From positions 1-52,041 of the forward strand of contig DAIDMU010000072.1 in the NCBI GenBank assembly GCA_027448805.1: a stretch of DNA of 52,041 nt, read 5' to 3'. The first letter of the stretch is position 1, and each line of letters starts with the position of its first letter. The notes beneath the pieces are model-generated. The model worked only from the letters and a program-made list of their open reading frames with translations, had not been told where the DNA came from and ran no database searches. Below, piece after piece: positions 47,127-52,041 of the stretch. A program made the translations under genes and the position numbers. The stretch comes from Sulfurimonas sp. (lineage in GTDB: Bacteria; Campylobacterota; Campylobacteria; Campylobacterales; Sulfurimonadaceae).

Positions 47127-47840
47127 ATGAACTTACATCTAAAACAGCTAATTGACCTATCACACGTAGATAAAGCGATAGATGCTTTTGAACCTCAAAT
47201 AGAAGAGGCTAACTATAAATTTGAAGCAGCCCTTGCAAAAAAGCAGAGTATTGATTCCGATATCGAAAACCTAACTAACGAAATCAGAGATGAAGAGATA
47301 AAAAAGAAGAAAAATGAACTTCATTTGGCCGAACTTTCTCAAAAGCTTGTAGATAACTCTAGAAAAAGCAATGAAGTTAAGACTGAGCGTGAAATGAAAT
47401 CACTTCAGCTTGAAGAGGAAATTGCTAAAGAGCAAGTTACTTTTGCAAATGAAGAGATAGAGAGACTTGAGAGAATTGTTGAGTTAAAAACAGAACAAGT
47501 TGAAGCTGCAAAAAAAACATTAGTGGAACTGGATGCTAATCTGGCATCTATAAAAGCTGAAGTAGATGAGAAGCTTGAAGTTATCAATAAATCTCGCCAG
47601 GAAGTTTTTGTAAAAAAAGAGAAACTAATCTCTGAAATGAATCAAAAAGGTTTGGCGTTTTATCAAAAAATTCGCAGATGGGCTAAAAACTCTACCGTAG
47701 TTCCTGTTGAAGAACAAGCTTGTATGGGTTGTCATATGCTTATCAATGATAAAATTTATGCTGATGTTATAAAAGCTGAGGAGATTACAACTTGTCCACA
47801 CTGCGGACGTATTCTCTACATGGAAGCTCACGAAGAATAG
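47127..47840 (+). CDS. Coiled-coil zinc-ribbon protein, homologue of H. pylori HP0958
   Basis: LKQLIDLSHVDKAIDAFEPQI...FYQKIRRWAKNSTVVPVEEQACMGCHMLINDKIYADV...CPHCGRILY; next to waaA as in H. pylori. Confidence 0.9.
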   Translation: MNLHLKQLIDLSHVDKAIDAFEPQIEEANYKFEAALAKKQSIDSDIENLTNEIRDEEIKKKKNELHLAELSQKLVDNSRKSNEVKTEREMKSLQLEEEIAKEQVTFANEEIERLERIVELKTEQVEAAKKTLVELDANLASIKAEVDEKLEVINKSRQEVFVKKEKLISEMNQKGLAFYQKIRRWAKNSTVVPVEEQACMGCHMLINDKIYADVIKAEEITTCPHCGRILYMEAHEE

Positions 47841-47842
47841 GC

Positions 47843-49009
47843 TTGAAGCCATTTACCCTTCTATACTTCATCCTGAGCGTGGTGCTATATCTTGTAGCAC
47901 TGCCGCTTTTGGTCTATCTCTCGTTTAAACAAAAATATAGAGAGTCGATTCCATCCCGTTTTTTTCTCTTTAACAATCCAAGATTTAAAAACGGTAACGG
48001 AGTTTGGTTTCATGTATGCTCGCTCGGCGAAGCAAGAGCGTTAAAACCTCTGTTAGAACTTTTAAAAGATCAAGATATAAAGATAACCACCATAACACAT
48101 ACCGGGCACTCAGAAGCCAGAAGGTACGATGCAGAGGTTAGGTATCTGCCGTATGAGATGTTTCTGCCGTTTTGGGCTAAGAAGCAGAGGATATTGGTAG
48201 TCCTAGAAGCAGAGTTTTGGTTTATGCTTTTTAGCGTTTTAAGAGCTAAAGGAACGAGAATTGTCCTTTTAAATGCCCGTATATCTGAGAAGAGCGCTAA
48301 AAAGTATCTCCAATTTGCATGGTTTTATAAAAAACTGCTCTCAAATGTAGAGATAATCTATGCACAGAGCGAGGCGGACAAAAACCGTTTTTTAGCACTT
48401 GGGGCAAAAAATATCGAGGTTATCGGAAACATTAAGCTAGCCGGTAAAATAGTCAAAACAAAAGAGTATAAGAAGCCTGAGGCCCAGCTAATAGTTGCAG
48501 GAAGCACGCATGAGAGCGAAGAAGAGAGCATTTTAAAATCATTTGTAGAGTATAGAAAGCAGAGTGACGCAAAACTGGCTGTTGTTCCAAGACATCCGGA
48601 GAGATTTGAGGCAGTTTTTGAACTTATGAAAAAATATGCAGATGAAAACTCTCTGACACTGAGTAGATTTTCTAAAGATAGAGAGTTTAAAACAGATATG
48701 ATTTTAGTCGATGCTATGGGCGAGCTTAACAATATATATGCAGTCAGCGATATAGCAATACTTGGCGGTGCGTTTAGGGATGACGTTGGCGGGCATAATC
48801 CGCTTGAACCGGCCTATTTTGGATGTAAAATAATTACTGGAAAACACTTTTTTCATCAAAAGGAGCTTTTCAGATATGTGCACCATGTTCAGTATGTTGA
48901 ACCTGATGAGATACATAAAGCACTTATGAAATGCAGAGGGTTGCCGCCTAGCATGGTGGAAGAGAAAATCAGTCTAGAACCGATTATAAAGAAGATATTA
49001 GAAAATTAA
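47843..49009 (+). CDS. waaA: 3-deoxy-D-manno-octulosonic acid transferase (KdtA)
   Basis: GVWFHVCSLGEARALKPLL; ILVVLEAEFWFMLFS; LGGAFRDDVGGHNPLEPAYFG. TTG start at 47843, 2 nt after the previous stop. Confidence 0.9.
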   Translation: MKPFTLLYFILSVVLYLVALPLLVYLSFKQKYRESIPSRFFLFNNPRFKNGNGVWFHVCSLGEARALKPLLELLKDQDIKITTITHTGHSEARRYDAEVRYLPYEMFLPFWAKKQRILVVLEAEFWFMLFSVLRAKGTRIVLLNARISEKSAKKYLQFAWFYKKLLSNVEIIYAQSEADKNRFLALGAKNIEVIGNIKLAGKIVKTKEYKKPEAQLIVAGSTHESEEESILKSFVEYRKQSDAKLAVVPRHPERFEAVFELMKKYADENSLTLSRFSKDREFKTDMILVDAMGELNNIYAVSDIAILGGAFRDDVGGHNPLEPAYFGCKIITGKHFFHQKELFRYVHHVQYVEPDEIHKALMKCRGLPPSMVEEKISLEPIIKKILEN

Positions 49010-49022
49010 GGAAATAAATAAA

Positions 49023-49757
49023 ATGGCACTAGAAAAAGCGTATAAACTTTTAGCAGCACAAGAGGGAATTTCAAACTCGGAAGCAAAATCAATGATAGAC
49101 CGCGGTTTGGTATATGTTGCTAATAAAAAAGTAATGATAGCCCGCGGAGATATTGATGCAAAAACTCTATTTAAAGTTGAAAAAGTAGAAAAAATAAAGC
49201 CTATTTTCGAGAATGATGATTTGATTGTTGTAGATAAACCTGCACATGTCAATTCAGACGAGATAGAAAGACAGTTTAAACCCGCTGTTCTTCTGCATAG
49301 ACTTGACAAAGAAACAAGCGGAGTTTTGATGCTTGTCAAAAACGAAGAGTTTCGCCAAAAAGCGATAATGGAGTTTAAAAAAGATAGAGTTTACAAAGAG
49401 TATATTGCATGGGTTGAGGGGATTATCAGCGAGCCGGTAGATATCGATAAACCAATTTTGACAACTAAAAAAAATAATCGTGCAGCATCAAACGTATCTG
49501 CAAAAGGAAAGCCTGCAAGAACGGAGATTTTTCCGGATTTAGTGAGCGGAAATAAGACAAAAGTAAAATGCATTATTCACCATGGAAGAACTCACCAGAT
49601 TAGAACGCACCTAAGATATATTGAACATCCGATAGTCGGCGATGAGCAGTATGGAGGAAGACGCGCGAAACGCGTAATGCTTCATGCGTATAAAGTAAGA
49701 CTTCTTGATATGGAGTTTGTAGCAGCTGAACCAAAGACATTTGTTACCTTTGAGTAG
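49023..49757 (+). CDS. RluA family pseudouridine synthase
   Basis: S4-like N-terminus, VVDKPAHVNSD, LLHRLDKETSGVLML, GRTHQIRTHL. Confidence 0.92.
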   Translation: MALEKAYKLLAAQEGISNSEAKSMIDRGLVYVANKKVMIARGDIDAKTLFKVEKVEKIKPIFENDDLIVVDKPAHVNSDEIERQFKPAVLLHRLDKETSGVLMLVKNEEFRQKAIMEFKKDRVYKEYIAWVEGIISEPVDIDKPILTTKKNNRAASNVSAKGKPARTEIFPDLVSGNKTKVKCIIHHGRTHQIRTHLRYIEHPIVGDEQYGGRRAKRVMLHAYKVRLLDMEFVAAEPKTFVTFE

Positions 49758-50007
49758 TCAAAAAAGTTTGTGGCATATCTACATGTTAAAATGTAGTGAT
49801 GAGAGTGTATATACAGGCATTACTACAGATTTAAACAGAAGGGTACATGAGCACAACAGCTCGTCAAAAGGGGCAAAATATACACGCGTAAGAAGACCCG
49901 TAGAGCTGATCTACTCTGAGTCTTATGAAGACAAAAGCAGCGCTTCAAAACGAGAGTATCAAATCAAACAGCTCTCAAAAATTCAAAAACTCTCCCTTAT
50001 AAAATAA
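49741..50007 (+). CDS. GIY-YIG nuclease family protein (UPF0213-like)
   Basis: WHIYMLKCSDESVYTGITTDLNRRVHEHN...AKYTRVRRPVELIY. Confidence 0.92.
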   Translation: MLPLSSQKSLWHIYMLKCSDESVYTGITTDLNRRVHEHNSSSKGAKYTRVRRPVELIYSESYEDKSSASKREYQIKQLSKIQKLSLIK

Positions 50008-50459
50008 TGCGTATTTTTGTTGACGGAGATGCTTTTCCAAACCTGCTTAAGCCGATTATATTTCGTTCAATTGAGAGATTAAATATAGAAACGTTTGTCG
50101 TCTCAAACAAGCATATAACCATCGGTAAATCTAAACTTATCTCTTATATTATAGTAGAAGAGGGCGCAGATGAGGCGGACAACCATATAGTCAAGTTGGT
50201 AAAAGAGGGCGATTTGGTTATAACCGCCGATATCCCGCTCGCCGACAGAGTTGTTGCCAAAGATGCGCATGCCATTGATCATAGGGGTGAGCTTTATAGC
50301 GTTGATAATATTAAGCAATATCTAGCCATGAGAAATTTGATGGAAAAGATAAGAGAGAGCGGAGAGATGACAAAAGGTCCAGAACCGTTTGACCAAAACG
50401 ATGCTCATCAGTTTGCAAATCAGCTTCATAAGTTTTTAAATAAGTATTGCAAAATTTAA
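50007..50459 (+). CDS. YaiI/YqxD (DUF188) family protein
   Basis: MRIFVDGDAFPNLLKPIIFR; GADEADNHIVKLVKEGDLVITADIPLADRVV. Confidence 0.92.
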   Translation: MRIFVDGDAFPNLLKPIIFRSIERLNIETFVVSNKHITIGKSKLISYIIVEEGADEADNHIVKLVKEGDLVITADIPLADRVVAKDAHAIDHRGELYSVDNIKQYLAMRNLMEKIRESGEMTKGPEPFDQNDAHQFANQLHKFLNKYCKI

Positions 50460-50500
50460 AGCAAACTTAAAGTAACTTTCAGATAAAATTCGCAACTTTT

Positions 50501-50596
50501 TACACTTAAATGAAAGTGTAACTATCAGTTTTTCAAGACTTACTCTCGCCAAAGGCGTAGCTTTAGTGACTGAGTGAAGTCTGGACTTGTTCAGAC
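50501..50596 (+). promoter_or_regulatory. Structured leader upstream of ffh, possible regulatory RNA or intergenic element
   Basis: Stems TACACTT/AAGTGTA (50501-50520), AGACTTACTC/GAGT(g)AAGTCT (50536-50582), CGCC/GGCG (50547-50557) and GTCTGGA/TTCAGAC (50579-50596), the last mutually exclusive with the second. Confidence 0.45.
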
Positions 50597-50623
50597 AATA
50601 CGAGATTAGAATAGGAGGGCTTT

Positions 50624-51970
50624 ATGTTTGATATATTAACAGATTCGTTTACAAATGCTATTAAAAAAATTCGATTTCATGATGACGACAAAGCCCTCGC
50701 TAAGGCTCTTGATGAGCTGAAGAAGTCTCTTTTAAAAGCGGATGTAAACCATAAAGTTGTTAGGGACTTAATATCTAAAGTTCAGATAGAGACCAGAAAA
50801 AACGGAATCGGAAAAGACCAGTTTTTGGCTGCTCTTAGAGGCGCGCTATATGAACTTTTAGAGATAGGCGGAAACAGAGGCTTTATTTTCGCTTCAAAAC
50901 CCCCGACCGTTATTCTTATGACCGGACTTCAGGGTTCTGGAAAAACAACAACTACGGGCAAGCTGGCACTTTATCTAAAAAACAAACAGAAAAAAGTCAT
51001 GGTGGTTGCAGCCGACTTACAGCGTTTGGCAGCGGTTGAACAGCTTCGTCAAATAACAACTCAAATAGGAGTTGAACTTTACGAGAATGAGAGTACAAAA
51101 AATCCTCTTGAAGTTGTAACCGCTGCGCTAAAAAAAGCAAACAGTGGCATTTACGATGTTGTGCTTATAGATACTGCCGGTCGTTTAGCGATAGATAACG
51201 AACTTATGAATGAGCTTGAAGCTGTTAAAAAAGCGGCAAATCCAAGTGAGATATTTTATGTAGCAGACTCTTTAACCGGACAAGATGCAATTAAAACGGC
51301 TACAACTTTTAAAGAGAAGATAGGCATTGACGGTGTAATTCTAAGTAAATATGACGGTGATTCAAAGGGCGGTGTTGCTCTTGGACTCTCATCACAAGTT
51401 CAAGTCCCGCTTCGCTTTATTGGAAGCGGTGAGAAGATGGAAGATTTAGAAATCTTCTTGCCAGACCGTGTCGTAAATCGTCTTATGGGTTTTGGAGATA
51501 TTGAAGGATTAGCTGAGAAAACAGCGTCGGCAATTGACGAAAAACAGGCTAAAAAACTTACTTCAAAGATTAAAAAGGGTGAGTTTAACTTCAATGACTT
51601 TTTAGAGCAGATGGAAAGCATGAAGAAAATGGGAAGCATGAAGTCTTTAATGGGTATGATTCCTGGTATGGGAAATATGTCTAAAGCGCTCAAAGATTTT
51701 GACATTGAAAATTCCGGCGAACTTAAAAATATTAAGGCAATGGTCTCTTCTATGACAATGAAAGAGAGAGAAAATCCTGATCTTTTAAACAACTCACGCA
51801 AGCAGAGAATCGCCGTCGGCTGCGGGCTTAGTCAAGTTGAGATTAATCGTATGATTAAGCAGTTTAAAAATGCCGGTAAAATGGCTAAGAGATTTTCAGG
51901 CAAAAGCGGCATGAAAGACCTTCAGGCAATGATGGGTCAGATGAGCGGCGCCGGAGCACTCAGAAGGTAG
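50624..51970 (+). CDS. ffh: Signal recognition particle protein Ffh
   Basis: MTGLQGSGKTTTTGKLALYL; VVAADLQRLAAVEQL; DTAGRLAID; C-terminal Met-rich M domain. Confidence 0.96.
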   Translation: MFDILTDSFTNAIKKIRFHDDDKALAKALDELKKSLLKADVNHKVVRDLISKVQIETRKNGIGKDQFLAALRGALYELLEIGGNRGFIFASKPPTVILMTGLQGSGKTTTTGKLALYLKNKQKKVMVVAADLQRLAAVEQLRQITTQIGVELYENESTKNPLEVVTAALKKANSGIYDVVLIDTAGRLAIDNELMNELEAVKKAANPSEIFYVADSLTGQDAIKTATTFKEKIGIDGVILSKYDGDSKGGVALGLSSQVQVPLRFIGSGEKMEDLEIFLPDRVVNRLMGFGDIEGLAEKTASAIDEKQAKKLTSKIKKGEFNFNDFLEQMESMKKMGSMKSLMGMIPGMGNMSKALKDFDIENSGELKNIKAMVSSMTMKERENPDLLNNSRKQRIAVGCGLSQVEINRMIKQFKNAGKMAKRFSGKSGMKDLQAMMGQMSGAGALRR

Positions 51971-52041
51971 CTTCTGTTTTTACATTGTAGAAGGTAAATC
52001 TATAATCTTTTAGAAGCTTATAGATTTGCATTCAAAATGCA

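Noticed and set aside
50460-50623. SRP 4.5S RNA upstream of ffh
   Set aside because: No GGAAGCAGCC-type apical motif; layout is a leader with short hairpins instead.
1-52041. CRISPR arrays, IS elements, prophage or integrative element boundaries
   Set aside because: No regularly spaced repeats, transposase, integrase or phage structural genes were seen.

Overview
AT-rich chromosomal window, most likely from a Campylobacterota (epsilonproteobacterial) genome close to Sulfurimonas. This is inferred from gene content and neighbourhoods (HP0958-like zinc-ribbon gene next to waaA, standalone atpE, purD preceded by a 6S-like RNA, FliW/CsrA) and no database search was run. Most of the window is densely packed housekeeping DNA: recG, hpf, fliW, bamD, lon, uvrC, nadB, nhaD, guaA, hemD, purD, lptD, pnp, atpE, tRNA-Leu, cysK, a UvrD/PcrA-type helicase, truB, csrA, ispE, smpB, waaA, ffh and others. 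The accessory or less ordinary parts are: (1) a minus-strand four-gene locus (3853-10278) with three prepilin-like proteins and a ~1480-aa secreted DUF11/cadherin-like protein, resembling an MSHA-type minor-pilin/adhesin tip module; (2) a Fic-domain gene with a duplicated 18-bp motif upstream; (3) a PAS / double-Hpt / NIT-type hybrid kinase / receiver operon (15459-21065) in which several phosphotransfer domains look degenerate; (4) a long rod-shaped RNA upstream of purD that fits 6S RNA (purD motif); (5) a UvrD-family helicase with no ATG/GTG/TTG upstream of its Walker A, where the expected start position is ACG; (6) structured leaders upstream of atpE and ffh. No CRISPR array, rRNA, transposase or prophage was seen.
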